Shown: piece after piece, positions 1 through 8,070 of the stretch
How the letters are laid out: each line of letters opens with the position of its first letter
Numbering within the stretch: the stretch's first letter is position 1
From: UTCHB3 sp964625575
GTDB taxonomy: Bacteria > Bacteroidota > Ignavibacteria > Ignavibacteriales > Ignavibacteriaceae
Direction: 5' to 3'
Assembly: GCA_964625575.1 (NCBI GenBank)
Contig: CAZVBQ010000009.1
Coordinates: 34,879 to 98,878 of the forward strand
Length of the DNA stretch: 64,000 nt
The notes under the pieces: model-generated
The model's input: only the letters and a program-made list of their open reading frames with translations
The model's database searches: none
Told to the model about the DNA's origin: nothing
Made by a program: the position numbers and the translations under genes

Positions 1-1202
1 GTGTAGCAAAGAAGATGGAAGCAGATCTACCTGAATATAAAGGCCTCATCGATGTCGCGATAACCCTTGAAGAGTTGTTCGATTGGTTCACGGCTGAGGG
101 GATAGACCTGAATCTCCTCGAAGAAAGCGGCTTTGACATGGAGAAATACAACGGGGGAGAGGCATACTGCATTTCGGGCGGTATGAAAGAAACCGCCGCT
201 GCCTGTGGTGGCGTAACCGGTGGGAAGGAAATTTTGTGTCTTAGCAGTTTTGAAAGAACTGTTGAAGCATTCAACATCGCCGCTGAGGGTGAGGATTTAC
301 TGATACTCGAGCCGCTGGTTTGCTCGATGGGATGTATCAACGGACCCGGCATCCGCTCTGATCTGAATGTGCTAAGGAGAAAGATGAATGTTCAGGCTTA
401 TGCCAATTCGAAGAGAGAAAAGGGCGAAAAGCTGGTTGAAGAACCACTTCAGCTGGTCACCTCATTTCATGATCGCTCCGGACCGGTAAAGGTGGATTTC
501 TCCGAAGACCAGTTAAGGAAGGTTTTGGAACTCACCGCGAAATTCTCACCAGAGGATGAGCTTAACTGCGGAGCGTGCGGGTATGAATCGTGCCGTGATA
601 ATGCCCGGGCGGTACTGGCCGGTATGGCTGAGACGGGGATGTGCATTCCATACATGAGGCGGTTCGCGGAAAGAAGGGCGGACGAGATAATTGATCGATC
701 GCCCAACGGGATCATTGTTGTTGATCGCGCCCTTAATGTGGTAAGCATTAACGAAGCATTCAAAAAGATGTTTCTCTGCACAGGTTCTGTTATAGGGAAG
801 AATATCTCAGCGATAATGGATCCTGATCTTTTCGAACGGATGAGGTCAGGGAACTCACCTCTGATTGAAGAGACAGTCAGCCTTGTGAAATACAGTTTGA
901 CGGCTGAAGCCAAGATTTTCAGGATCAATGAAGATAACATCACCGGAATATTCGTTGATATCACCGGGGTTGAAACCGGGAAAAAACAGCTCGACGAGCT
1001 AAGAAGTGAAACATTGAAGAAAGCCGAGGAACTTCTCGAACACCAGATAGCCACGGCGCAAGTGCTCGCCAAGATACTGGGTGAAGGAACTGCGAAAAGC
1101 GAGGCCCTCCTCGACAACCTCATGAAACTGACGGAAGACGACAACCGCAAGGGACTTTCAAACAAGAACAAATGGCTATGGGATATCTACACTTCGAAAT
1201 AG
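1..1202 (+). CDS. [FeFe] hydrogenase with C-terminal Fe-S and PAS domains (5' partial)
   Basis: The frame is open through the left window edge, so the N-terminus is missing. The first visible residues read VAKKMEAD, and the two bases before them fit the end of a Cys codon. This matches the second H-cluster motif (PCxxKxxE) of [FeFe] hydrogenases. The third motif follows as EPLVCSMGCINGPG at about residue 98 of the visible part. A four-cysteine Fe-S module (CGACGYESC plus a later Cys) lies near residues 183-213 and a PAS domain near 220-325. This hydrogenase-FeS-PAS order is typical of the sensory/HfsB-like group, thought to sense H2 or redox state rather than to be a bulk catalyst. The 3' end overlaps the SpoIIE-type phosphatase gene by about 31 bases. 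Family is clear; the sensory role is inferred from domains and neighbour. Confidence 0.9.
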   Translation, partial: VAKKMEADLPEYKGLIDVAITLEELFDWFTAEGIDLNLLEESGFDMEKYNGGEAYCISGGMKETAAACGGVTGGKEILCLSSFERTVEAFNIAAEGEDLLILEPLVCSMGCINGPGIRSDLNVLRRKMNVQAYANSKREKGEKLVEEPLQLVTSFHDRSGPVKVDFSEDQLRKVLELTAKFSPEDELNCGACGYESCRDNARAVLAGMAETGMCIPYMRRFAERRADEIIDRSPNGIIVVDRALNVVSINEAFKKMFLCTGSVIGKNISAIMDPDLFERMRSGNSPLIEETVSLVKYSLTAEAKIFRINEDNITGIFVDITGVETGKKQLDELRSETLKKAEELLEHQIATAQVLAKILGEGTAKSEALLDNLMKLTEDDNRKGLSNKNKWLWDIYTSK

Positions 1203-2326
1203 AAAGCGCCCAGAAACCAAAGATAAAGGGGCTCCCCAGTGGTGATCTGATTGAAGTGATCCGCACTGAGGCGCATACGACGGTTCTTCTCTGCGACGGT
1301 CTCGGCTCGGGTATCAAGGCTAATATCTTCGCGATGATGGCGGCCGCCCGGTTGAAGGAATTGCTGAATTCCGGTTTTTCTCTCCGGCATGCATTTATGA
1401 ACACGGTGGTCACTATGGAGGAAGCCAAGAACGCAGACCTCCCTTATTCGGCACTGACAATGATGCGGATACTGAACGACGGTCTGACGACAATTCTCTG
1501 CTATGAGACACCACTTCCTCTCTTCCTCTCGGGCAAGGCAGTCTATCCCTTAAAAGGAAGAACATTCAATAACGGTACCGCTTTTGTAACTGAGTTTAAC
1601 TGCGTCATCGGCAAAGGGGAGGGGGTTTTGATCGTTTCAGATGGCGTGACGCAGTCGGGAATTGGAGGACGTTTTGTAACCGGTTGGGAACTGGTGGGAG
1701 TTAACAGCTACCTTGCGTCTCTGTTAAGCAAGGGTGCCGCCATGAAGCATATTCCCGCGCTTGTAGCGGAAGAAGCCCTCTTCAATTGGGGGAAGAAGCA
1801 GGGTGATGATATAAGTTCTCTCCTCGTTTATTCAAGACAGGGGCGGGTGGTCGATCTTTTTACGGGTCCCCCATCAGATCCGGCGAATGACCAGGAAGCT
1901 TTTGAAACATTTTTCAGCACTCCTGGCGTAAAGATAATCTGCGGAGCCTCCACGGCGAAGATCGCTGCCCGCTACCTTAACAAACCATTAAAAGTTAATG
2001 ATGACTTTTCCGATCCAATAACCCCTCCCGACTACGATATCGAAGGAGTGGGCCTGGTAACGGAGGGGGCTGTGACCCTCAATCAGGTTTACAATATCTG
2101 GGGAGAAGATACCGCAAAAATGGATGCAAACAATCCCGTAACTGTGCTTTACTCTCTGATCACTGCTGCCGACAGGATAAATTTCCACGTCGGCAAGGCA
2201 AAAAACCCCGCCACCGATGATATCGACTTCACCCGCCTCGGCATTCTCACCCGGGACAAGATCGTCCCGCTCATCATCGAAAAACTCAGAGCGGATGGTA
2301 AACTCGTTGTGGTGAAGGAAGTCTAG
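1172..2326 (+). CDS. SpoIIE-family PP2C-type phosphatase, HfsA-like
   Basis: A 384-residue protein whose first about 220 residues resemble a SpoIIE/PP2C serine phosphatase domain, with the metal-binding stretch VLLCDGLGSGIKA and the later VSDGVTQSG. About 150 further residues have no family I recognise. The start lies inside the hydrogenase gene (about 31-base overlap), so the two are probably translationally coupled. Hydrogenases with PAS domains are often encoded next to such phosphatases (hfs-type clusters), where the pair is thought to turn an H2 or redox signal into dephosphorylation of a regulator. A second Met two codons downstream is an equally possible start. The stop codon is followed within 3 bases by an inverted repeat. 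Confidence 0.8.
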   Translation: MAMGYLHFEIESAQKPKIKGLPSGDLIEVIRTEAHTTVLLCDGLGSGIKANIFAMMAAARLKELLNSGFSLRHAFMNTVVTMEEAKNADLPYSALTMMRILNDGLTTILCYETPLPLFLSGKAVYPLKGRTFNNGTAFVTEFNCVIGKGEGVLIVSDGVTQSGIGGRFVTGWELVGVNSYLASLLSKGAAMKHIPALVAEEALFNWGKKQGDDISSLLVYSRQGRVVDLFTGPPSDPANDQEAFETFFSTPGVKIICGASTAKIAARYLNKPLKVNDDFSDPITPPDYDIEGVGLVTEGAVTLNQVYNIWGEDTAKMDANNPVTVLYSLITAADRINFHVGKAKNPATDDIDFTRLGILTRDKIVPLIIEKLRADGKLVVVKEV

Positions 2327-2328
2327 AC

Positions 2329-2426
2329 AAGGGCTGAATTTCTGAAGGCTGAGGGATGAAATTCCTTACATCTTGAAGTATGAAGCGGGATTGCTTCATC
2401 CGTCAGCCTTCAACCCTCAGCCCTTA
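2329..2426. repeat. Imperfect inverted repeat filling the gap between convergent genes
   Basis: Two arms of about 31 bases (2329-2360 and 2395-2426) are inverted copies built from words such as AAGGGCTGA, GAAGGCTGA and GGGATGAA, separated by a loop containing GAAGTATGAAG. The element begins 3 bases after the phosphatase stop and ends in the stop codon of the beta-lactamase gene. It could fold into a long imperfect hairpin and act as a two-way terminator. It belongs to the dispersed word-repeat family described under findings. Confidence 0.7.
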
Positions 2427-3251
2427 CAACAGTTTCAGATGTTTCAGGATGTCGAGGGTGACCGTTTTTCTGCTTTGTGAGAAAGCAGGATTTTCATCAT
2501 CGTAACCTTTGCGGAGGCGGGTGGCGAAGTAGATCACATTATCTTTAGTAGTGATGTACCCGACCCACCAGCCGGTGTCATCCTGCCCCGGAATTTTGCC
2601 CCATCCTGTTTTTGCGCGGAGAGTGTAGTTGGAGTCTTCTTTTTCGATCATCATATTTTTGACGATCGAGAAGGTTCTTTTTGAGAAGGGAAGCGTTTCA
2701 TCATCGAGTTTTCGGAGAAAATTCACTTGTTGCACGGGTGAAATGCGAAGTGAACCATCAAGCCAAAATGAATCGACATGAGCGCCGATAAACCTGTTTC
2801 CATAGCCACACTCATCAAGGTACTTTAGATATTTTTCCCTGCCAACCTTTGGGGCGAGCTTGCAGTAAACCCAGGCAGCAGAATATTTGAACGCCCTGCG
2901 AAGGTCGAGGTCCTGGTTCCAGTCTTCTGCCCATCTTTTTACACCATCCCACTTTACTATCTCATTTTCGTCTTTCAGGATTCCTTCTTCCAGGAAAACC
3001 AAAGAGTTAAAAATCTTGGAGGATGAAGCCGGCAGTAATTCAACATTCGCGTCAGTGGAATCGCTCAATATCCATTGACCGGCTTTTTTATCAAATATGG
3101 TTATACTCCCTTTGAACCCTTCCTCAGCGAAGAACTTTTGGATATCCTGTTGGGCTGAAAGTGGAAGTGTCTCCAGGATTAAAGTAATAAGAACGAGTAA
3201 GAATTTGTTTTTCTCTGCTACTGGTCCAGTTGGATGAGAGGAGTTTCCCAT
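2424..3251 (-). CDS. Class D (OXA-type) beta-lactamase homologue
   Basis: The 275-residue protein has an N-terminal hydrophobic segment ending in LPLSAQ, consistent with export, and the class D motif set: PASSSK with active Ser76 and Lys79 (the lysine that is carbamylated in characterised enzymes), YGN at 150-152, FWLDGSLRIS with Trp163, and KTG at 214-216. The second motif, normally S-x-V, reads SAA (124-126). Length fits the family. The role would be periplasmic hydrolysis of penicillins or related beta-lactams; the spectrum cannot be read from sequence. The residues before the hydrophobic segment lack the usual lysines, so the true start may be slightly different. No clear ribosome binding site is seen. 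No insertion sequence or integron flanks it, so it looks intrinsic. Confidence 0.88.
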   Translation of the reverse strand: MGNSSHPTGPVAEKNKFLLVLITLILETLPLSAQQDIQKFFAEEGFKGSITIFDKKAGQWILSDSTDANVELLPASSSKIFNSLVFLEEGILKDENEIVKWDGVKRWAEDWNQDLDLRRAFKYSAAWVYCKLAPKVGREKYLKYLDECGYGNRFIGAHVDSFWLDGSLRISPVQQVNFLRKLDDETLPFSKRTFSIVKNMMIEKEDSNYTLRAKTGWGKIPGQDDTGWWVGYITTKDNVIYFATRLRKGYDDENPAFSQSRKTVTLDILKHLKLL

Positions 3252-3302
3252 AAATTTTTCAAAATATACAAAGAAAAATATGTTTGAACTGACAGTAAAA
3301 CA

Positions 3303-3827
3303 CTATTGCTTGGGGGTAGTATCTTTTTTAGCTCTTAGTATTCCGTATTCAATAGCTTTGTCAATAACAAAATCTTTTTCTTTGCATCGCTCGAGTATCT
3401 CAAAGTTATTCTTAAGTTTGCTTATTTTGCTGAGACTAATGCTATTTTGTGAAAGAGATTCTATTAAATGCGTTGGAACAAAATACATGTCAAATGTATG
3501 ATCGTCTTTTGGTTCGAAGCCGATCACAACATCAGATGTCTGGGTTGACTGCCTATAGACTTTGACACCCGATTTGTAAGTTCTGTCAACACCCCCTCGA
3601 GTACCTCCAGTGAAAGATATGATTTTGGGAGCCGTTTTTACTTGGACCCGAATTATGCTTTCTGTACCATCAGATTGCTTGGTGGCAATGATGATATCGT
3701 AGGGAGAAAGTGGCAAATCAACCAAAGAAACATTTTGGTACTTCTTCATCAACAGCCCTGCCACGATATGTTCGTGTGCAAAACCATCAATAGAAGCCTG
3801 TCTGCCTATTGAGGCTGTATCTTTCAT
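3303..3827 (-). CDS. Probable type II restriction endonuclease partner of the adjacent methyltransferase
   Basis: About 174 residues. I chose the ATG at 3827 because it overlaps the methyltransferase stop as TAATG (one shared base), which suggests coupled translation; a TTG 27 bases upstream would add nine residues. I recognise no named family. The segment SPYDIII followed after about 14 residues by RVQVKTA has the look of a PD-(D/E)xK nuclease core with Gln in the acidic position (D...QVK). Position directly behind a DNA methyltransferase, similar size to small restriction enzymes and AT-rich base use unlike the neighbours support a restriction role and recent acquisition. The nuclease assignment is inference. 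Confidence 0.55.
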   Translation of the reverse strand: MKDTASIGRQASIDGFAHEHIVAGLLMKKYQNVSLVDLPLSPYDIIIATKQSDGTESIIRVQVKTAPKIISFTGGTRGGVDRTYKSGVKVYRQSTQTSDVVIGFEPKDDHTFDMYFVPTHLIESLSQNSISLSKISKLKNNFEILERCKEKDFVIDKAIEYGILRAKKDTTPKQ

Positions 3828-5224
3828 TACTTTTTTCTTAATATTACTATCCAATCAGTGTTAATACGTTCTCCACGAGGAACCTTGATGAAATGTTTGA
3901 TGATCTCTGAACCAAAATAGGATTCAACTTCAAACCCCAGATCTGATGCGATCGTCATTAAATATTTCCAACTTTCAAATAAAACTCCCCGAATTTTGTT
4001 GTTCCCTATTACAACCGCATAACGCCCGCCCTTTTTAAGTACTCGTTTTACTTCTACAAGATTTAATCGCATGTCAATTAAAAATTTGTAGGCAATATAC
4101 GCTCTTCTTTTATCGGCAGTATAAATTGATCGGAGGACATCGTCGATGTCACTAAAACCGGTTTCGTGAAAATTCAAGTAGTCTGAGGCTTTGACAACTT
4201 CGGTGCCAATATGCGTTTCTTTGAGGTCTCTCAAAGAACCATTGGCAATATCCAACCAGTATATTTCCAGTTGATGCGTTCTTGGGTAATCAACAGCATT
4301 GGCATAAGGTGGGGAAGTTAGAGCAAAGTCGAAATATTGGTCTTCTGTTTCGATCGAGCGTGCATCCGAATTTGACGGAAAAATAGTTGTAACGTTTCCT
4401 GGTACAGCCTCATAGAATTCTTCCATTCGGTAGATATTTAACAGGAGACTTTCAGCAAACTTTGTCAAAGCCATCCCAGGATAGATTTCTTTGTTAAGTT
4501 TCTTCCTAACGACAGTACGTGTACAATTGTCGTCCGCATTTGAAACACTTCTAATGATTGATGAGAAAACAATCAGCAAAAAATCTCTGATCGCACCAGC
4601 GAATGAGTGATTCAAGATCGTTTTCTTAATAAAACTGAGTTCATTTAGAATAAATGGGGTAAACCAATTGTCGCGATACGGAAAAACCGGGAGATCGTGG
4701 TCAGTGATAAATCCGGGGGTATAGCTTGTCAAATCCTTGATCAAAGAATCTGCTACATGACGAAGATCAGCAGAATCCAAAGGAGTGGTTTTAACTGTTG
4801 CCAACCTTCGCGCAAATGGATCAACGTCCACCCCCACGGAATGTCGACCTGATAGCAATGCTTCAACATTCGTAGTACCACTTCCCGAAAATGGATCAAG
4901 AATGAACTGTCCTGGATCCGAATATTTTGCTATAAGCCATCGGGGTAGTTCCGGAAAAAATTTTGCGGGATATTTGTGAATCCCGTGGGTAAATTTTGAT
5001 TGATCCCTGCTAATGAACAAAAACCTGTCGCCATTAACAATTTCCAAATTCAGGGGTATATCACCTTCGACCCTGACGAGCTTCTCCCCAAAACCGTTCT
5101 CAACGGTCTCAATCGAGGAACTGTTCATCGATTTTGGGAATAATGAGGAGCTTTGAGATCTTTTTGAATGCTTTCTAGCAACCCGGGTTCTGACCTCGTT
5201 AATTGAAATTGGGAAATAGCTCAT
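3827..5224 (-). CDS. Site-specific DNA methyltransferase (m4C/m6A type)
   Basis: About 465 residues from the ATG at 5224, which is preceded by AAGG at a good distance; the frame stays open to a TTG at 5254. The S-adenosylmethionine motif DPFSGSGTT lies about residue 110 and the catalytic motif TSPPYANAVDY about 200 residues later, so the order is motif I then motif IV. The N-terminal THGIHKYPAKFFPELP is typical of this N4/N6 methylase family. The product should methylate a specific exocyclic amino group in DNA and protect it from the downstream endonuclease. It is AT-richer than the flanking metabolic genes, as expected for a mobile restriction-modification unit. The target sequence is not predictable here. 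Confidence 0.87.
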   Translation of the reverse strand: MSYFPISINEVRTRVARKHSKRSQSSSLFPKSMNSSSIETVENGFGEKLVRVEGDIPLNLEIVNGDRFLFISRDQSKFTHGIHKYPAKFFPELPRWLIAKYSDPGQFILDPFSGSGTTNVEALLSGRHSVGVDVDPFARRLATVKTTPLDSADLRHVADSLIKDLTSYTPGFITDHDLPVFPYRDNWFTPFILNELSFIKKTILNHSFAGAIRDFLLIVFSSIIRSVSNADDNCTRTVVRKKLNKEIYPGMALTKFAESLLLNIYRMEEFYEAVPGNVTTIFPSNSDARSIETEDQYFDFALTSPPYANAVDYPRTHQLEIYWLDIANGSLRDLKETHIGTEVVKASDYLNFHETGFSDIDDVLRSIYTADKRRAYIAYKFLIDMRLNLVEVKRVLKKGGRYAVVIGNNKIRGVLFESWKYLMTIASDLGFEVESYFGSEIIKHFIKVPRGERINTDWIVILRKK

Positions 5225-5340
5225 TGATGCCTTAAAAAGTAAAGTTGTTAACAAATTCGAACACTAAATATAATGGTTTTTTTTCAAAGTGCAGCAAGTG
5301 TTTTTTGTCCCGTCTGATCGATCGAAAAGCAAGTTTTGTC

Positions 5341-6042
5341 TCACATCAATCTAACAGATGACATTCCCCCGTCAACATGAATTATCTGTCCGGTCACCCA
5401 GGAAGAGGCATCGCTTAGCAGAAACTCAGCGGCAGAAGAAATGTCCTCTGGTCTGCCGGTCCTTCCGAGGGGGTGGCGTTTATCCGAGGCTTCAATTTTC
5501 TCCGGAGAGGAGAGAAGTTTGCCCGCTAGCGGTGTATTGGTAAGTGAAGGCGCGATCGCGTTAACACGCATGGCCGGCGCCAGTTCCGCGGCGAGTGAGC
5601 GGGTTAGTCCCTCCACTGCACCTTTGGATGCAGCGATTGAAGCATGATAGCTCATACCTGTCTGAACCGCGACAGTACTGAAAAGTACGATTGAAGCATT
5701 CCCTGACTTTTTCATATTTGGCAGAAAATGCTGGATTGTTCTCACAGCTCCGAGGAGGTTGATGTTAAGTTCGTTCTGAAAATCGTTCAATGACAAGGTT
5801 CTGAACGGCTTGAGATTGATGCTGCCAGGGGCATAAACCAATCCGTCAACAGGATCCTCAAACTTTGGCAGCGGGAGGGATTGATCGGCAAGATCGGACT
5901 GAAAATGTGAATAAGCGGAGTGGGATATCTGCGATTCCCTTCTGGCAATTCCGGTAACCTTGTGCCCGGCATCCAGTAATTTTTTAGCGAGGTCGAGCCC
6001 AATGCCGGAGGTCGAACCCGCGATAATGAAATGCTTCTGCAT
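5341..6042 (-). CDS. Short-chain dehydrogenase/reductase lacking the catalytic tyrosine
   Basis: The ATG at 6042 is preceded by AAAGGAAATTC, so I prefer it to the ATG at 6069; it gives 233 residues. The N-terminal nucleotide-binding motif (GSTSGIG), the strand with catalytic Ser (FSTVA, Ser122) and the C-terminal VDGG region are normal for the SDR fold. The usual YxxxK reads I-A-A-S-K: Lys140 is present but the tyrosine position is Ile136 (codon ATC). A tyrosine four residues earlier (Tyr132) is out of register. I recall other bacterial SDRs with HASxAxxKGA at this place, so it may be a subfamily rather than a damaged gene. Substrate unknown. Divergent from the porin gene, across the GTCACAT array. 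Confidence 0.82.
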   Translation of the reverse strand: MQKHFIIAGSTSGIGLDLAKKLLDAGHKVTGIARRESQISHSAYSHFQSDLADQSLPLPKFEDPVDGLVYAPGSINLKPFRTLSLNDFQNELNINLLGAVRTIQHFLPNMKKSGNASIVLFSTVAVQTGMSYHASIAASKGAVEGLTRSLAAELAPAMRVNAIAPSLTNTPLAGKLLSSPEKIEASDKRHPLGRTGRPEDISSAAEFLLSDASSWVTGQIIHVDGGMSSVRLM

Positions 6043-6126
6043 GAATTTCCTTTTTTTAGGAATAAACATGTAAGGGTGGTTTTGTGTTCAATTGTCCGTG
6101 CTGTTTTACGCCTGCTGACCCTTCCA

Positions 6127-6490
6127 GTCACATAACCGTCACATAAAAAGTGTTCCGGTCACATGTCAGTCACATGACCGTCACATAAAAACACAGGGAT
6201 GCTAAAAAGTTAAGTTATTTATTTACAATGAGTTAACTTTTTATTGCAAGATGGATGAGGGATGAAAACGGTATTCCAGTCACATAACCGTCACATAAAA
6301 ACCTGCTCCGGTCAGATGCCAGTCACATAACCGTCACATAAAATCGCGGGAAAGTTGGAAAGATAACTTGTTTATTTGTAATGAGTTAACTTTTTACAGG
6401 AATAAGGGGGAGGCATGAAAACGGCATCCCGGTCACATAACCGTCACATAAAAACCTGCTTCAGTCACATGTCAGTCACATAAGGATCAT
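6127..6490. repeat. Three-unit, about 152-bp tandem repeat with helically phased GTCACAT heptamers
   Basis: Heptamers GTCACAT start at 6127, 6138, 6158, 6169, 6180; at 6279, 6290, 6311 (GTCAGAT), 6322, 6333; and at 6432, 6443, 6464, 6475, with a degraded one at 6486 (ATCATAT). Each cluster of five has the same spacing, 11-20/21-11-11, and the clusters repeat every 152-153 bases. Spacing near one or two helical turns puts all copies on the same DNA face, as in an operator array. Between clusters there is a conserved stretch with an AGTTAACT core and a GGCATGAAAACGG-like segment. The third unit is cut short. Confidence 0.9.
6204..6242. repeat. Inverted repeat inside the first array unit
   Basis: AAAAAGTTAA (6204-6213) is a perfect inverted copy of TTAACTTTTT (6233-6242) with a 19-base loop. 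The matching part of the second unit (about 6361-6395) keeps the right arm AGTTAACTTTTT but has a diverged left arm. Confidence 0.75.
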
Positions 6491-6637
6491 ATAAAAGTGT
6501 AAAAAGCCACCGGAGTGTTCAGTAAACCAAATTTTCCCCCTTTTTGTATGTAAATTATTGATAAATTTGGACGGATCAATTATACCAAATCTGAATTTGA
6601 CGAGAATATTCCCCAAGGTAGCGGAGAAACATCAATA

Positions 6638-7666
6638 ATGGCAAAAAGAAGCCTTTTTACACTGCTTTTCATACTTTCAATAACACCATTTACCTGGTCG
6701 CAGACCGTGGCCGGCAAGTACGCGGGTGAGTTCCTCGCCATCGGAGTTGGGGGAAGACCCCTTGGAATGGGTGGTGCCTTTACAGCTGTGGCGAATGACA
6801 TTACCGCGGCCTACTACAACCCATCGGGTCTGACCCAGCTTGACTACCCCCAGCTCTCACTGATGCACGATCAGCGTTATGGTAACCTGGTGAATTACAA
6901 CTATGCCGCCGTGGGAATTCCATACGGAAAAGATTATACCTTCGCGGTATCAGCACTTCGTCTTGCTGTTGACGGCATTTATGACACACGGGAAGCGCTT
7001 TACGACGCGAATGGTGATGGTGTTCTTGATATCCGCACAAACGACAAACTTGACTATTCCAAAATAAAAGAGTTCTCGAATCAGGACTGGGCTTTCTACC
7101 TTTCTGCCGCCAAGAAAATTGATGACAAACTTTCCATAGGTGCCAACTTCAAAGTGATCCGCAGGGATATCGCCGAGTTCGGTGCCACAGGTATCGGTTT
7201 TGATGTCGGCGCCATGTACAAGGCAACCGATCAATTAGTACTGGGTGCCGCTGTTCAGGATGTCACCACAACTCTCGTAGCCTGGAGCACGGGTAGAAAC
7301 GAGCTCATCACTCCCACTCTCAAACTTGGTGCCGCTTACTCGATCAACATTCTCGGCGGGGTTCTACTTCCCGCGGTTGACTTCGACGTAAGATTCGAAG
7401 GCAGAAAATATGCCGCCACATTCAACATGGGTCCTGTATCGGTTGACCCCCACTTCGGTTTTGAATACAACTTCAAGAACGTGGTTGCCGTCCGCGCCGG
7501 ATATAACGATGTGAAGCAGTTCACCATCGGTGCCGGTGTAAAACTCCCGAAACTCAACATCGACTACTCCTTCGCGCGCTTCAACATGGCCGAGGATGAC
7601 CGTCTGCCCGATTCGCACCGCATTTCGATCACCCTGACTCTCGAGGAGCCGAAGTTTAAGAGATAG
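6638..7666 (+). CDS. PorV/PorQ family outer-membrane protein
   Basis: The 342-residue protein begins with a signal peptide (KRSLFTLLFILSITPFTWSQ) and then has the family hallmark AIGVGGRPLGMGGAFTAVA followed by AAYYNPSGL. The rest alternates in the manner of a beta barrel and ends in a beta-strand-like SITLTLEE. PorV-type proteins are FadL-like barrels; PorV itself shuttles T9SS cargo to the attachment machinery. The window encodes at least five proteins with T9SS sorting tails, so a T9SS link is plausible, but Ignavibacteria usually carry several paralogues and this one cannot be assigned to PorV or PorQ. The long array upstream suggests special regulation. A word repeat starts directly at its stop codon. 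Confidence 0.87.
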   Translation: MAKRSLFTLLFILSITPFTWSQTVAGKYAGEFLAIGVGGRPLGMGGAFTAVANDITAAYYNPSGLTQLDYPQLSLMHDQRYGNLVNYNYAAVGIPYGKDYTFAVSALRLAVDGIYDTREALYDANGDGVLDIRTNDKLDYSKIKEFSNQDWAFYLSAAKKIDDKLSIGANFKVIRRDIAEFGATGIGFDVGAMYKATDQLVLGAAVQDVTTTLVAWSTGRNELITPTLKLGAAYSINILGGVLLPAVDFDVRFEGRKYAATFNMGPVSVDPHFGFEYNFKNVVAVRAGYNDVKQFTIGAGVKLPKLNIDYSFARFNMAEDDRLPDSHRISITLTLEEPKFKR

Positions 7667-7695
7667 TGTGGAGTGAAGAGTGTAGAGTGTGGAGT
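7664..7695 (+). repeat. Left arm of the inverted repeat around the S23 gene
   Basis: Starts with the TAG stop of the porin gene and runs as degenerate tandem words (TGTGGAG, TGAAGAG, TGTAGAG, TGTGGAG). It is an imperfect inverted copy of the arm at 8071-8106. Confidence 0.8.
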
Positions 7696-7704
7696 TGGGC
7701 GTAA

Positions 7705-8070
7705 ATGAGCTTTAAGGAGTTCTATGAGCTTGATGTTTGGAAAGTCGCGAAAGAACTGGCAATCTTGACATATAAGTTGACGGACTCCTTCCCTCCAAAA
7801 GAAATTTATGGTATAACCTCCCAAATGAGACGATCTGCGGTCTCAATCCCGTCCAATATCGCCGAAGGTGTAGGACGCTCCACTGCAGCTGAAACCAAGC
7901 ATTTCCTTACTATTGCCAGAGGTTCTCTTTACGAGCTGGATACACAGATCCGGATTGCTCACGAGATAGGATTCCTCGATTTAAATGGATTTCACTCTAT
8001 CTCAGAGAAACTCCTTAATACTAAACGCCTCCTGAACGCATTCATCAACTACTTTAGCTCCAAAAAGTAA
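7705..8070 (+). CDS. Four-helix-bundle protein of the 23S rRNA intervening-sequence (S23) family
   Basis: The 121 residues match the S23/four-helix-bundle family throughout: an N-terminal FYELDVWKVAKELA helix, FPPKEIYGITSQMRRSAVS, the signature SIPSNIAEGVGR, and FLTIARGSLYELDTQI. The fold is shared with Avd, the accessory protein of diversity-generating retroelements, and the family was first seen in ORFs within rRNA intervening sequences; cellular function is not settled. The gene sits alone between two inverted arms of short tandem words and has no clear ribosome binding site. That arrangement resembles a small cassette of about 440 bases (7664-8106). Confidence 0.9.
   Translation: MSFKEFYELDVWKVAKELAILTYKLTDSFPPKEIYGITSQMRRSAVSIPSNIAEGVGRSTAAETKHFLTIARGSLYELDTQIRIAHEIGFLDLNGFHSISEKLLNTKRLLNAFINYFSSKK

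Larger units (their letters stand above)
6070..6637. promoter_or_regulatory. Long divergent intergenic region holding the GTCACAT array
   Basis: This 568-base gap separates the minus-strand SDR from the plus-strand porin gene. Positions 6127-6490 hold a tandem repeat array (separate entry). The final about 140 bases before the porin start look like an ordinary AT-rich leader. I see no ORF or RNA gene in it. Confidence 0.7.

Noticed and set aside
467..1171. 234-codon minus-strand frame
   Set aside because: Antisense shadow of the hydrogenase gene with low-complexity Ser/Arg composition.
6127..6490. CRISPR array
   Set aside because: The repeated heptamers are far too short and closely spaced, there are no unique spacers of constant length, and no cas genes are present.
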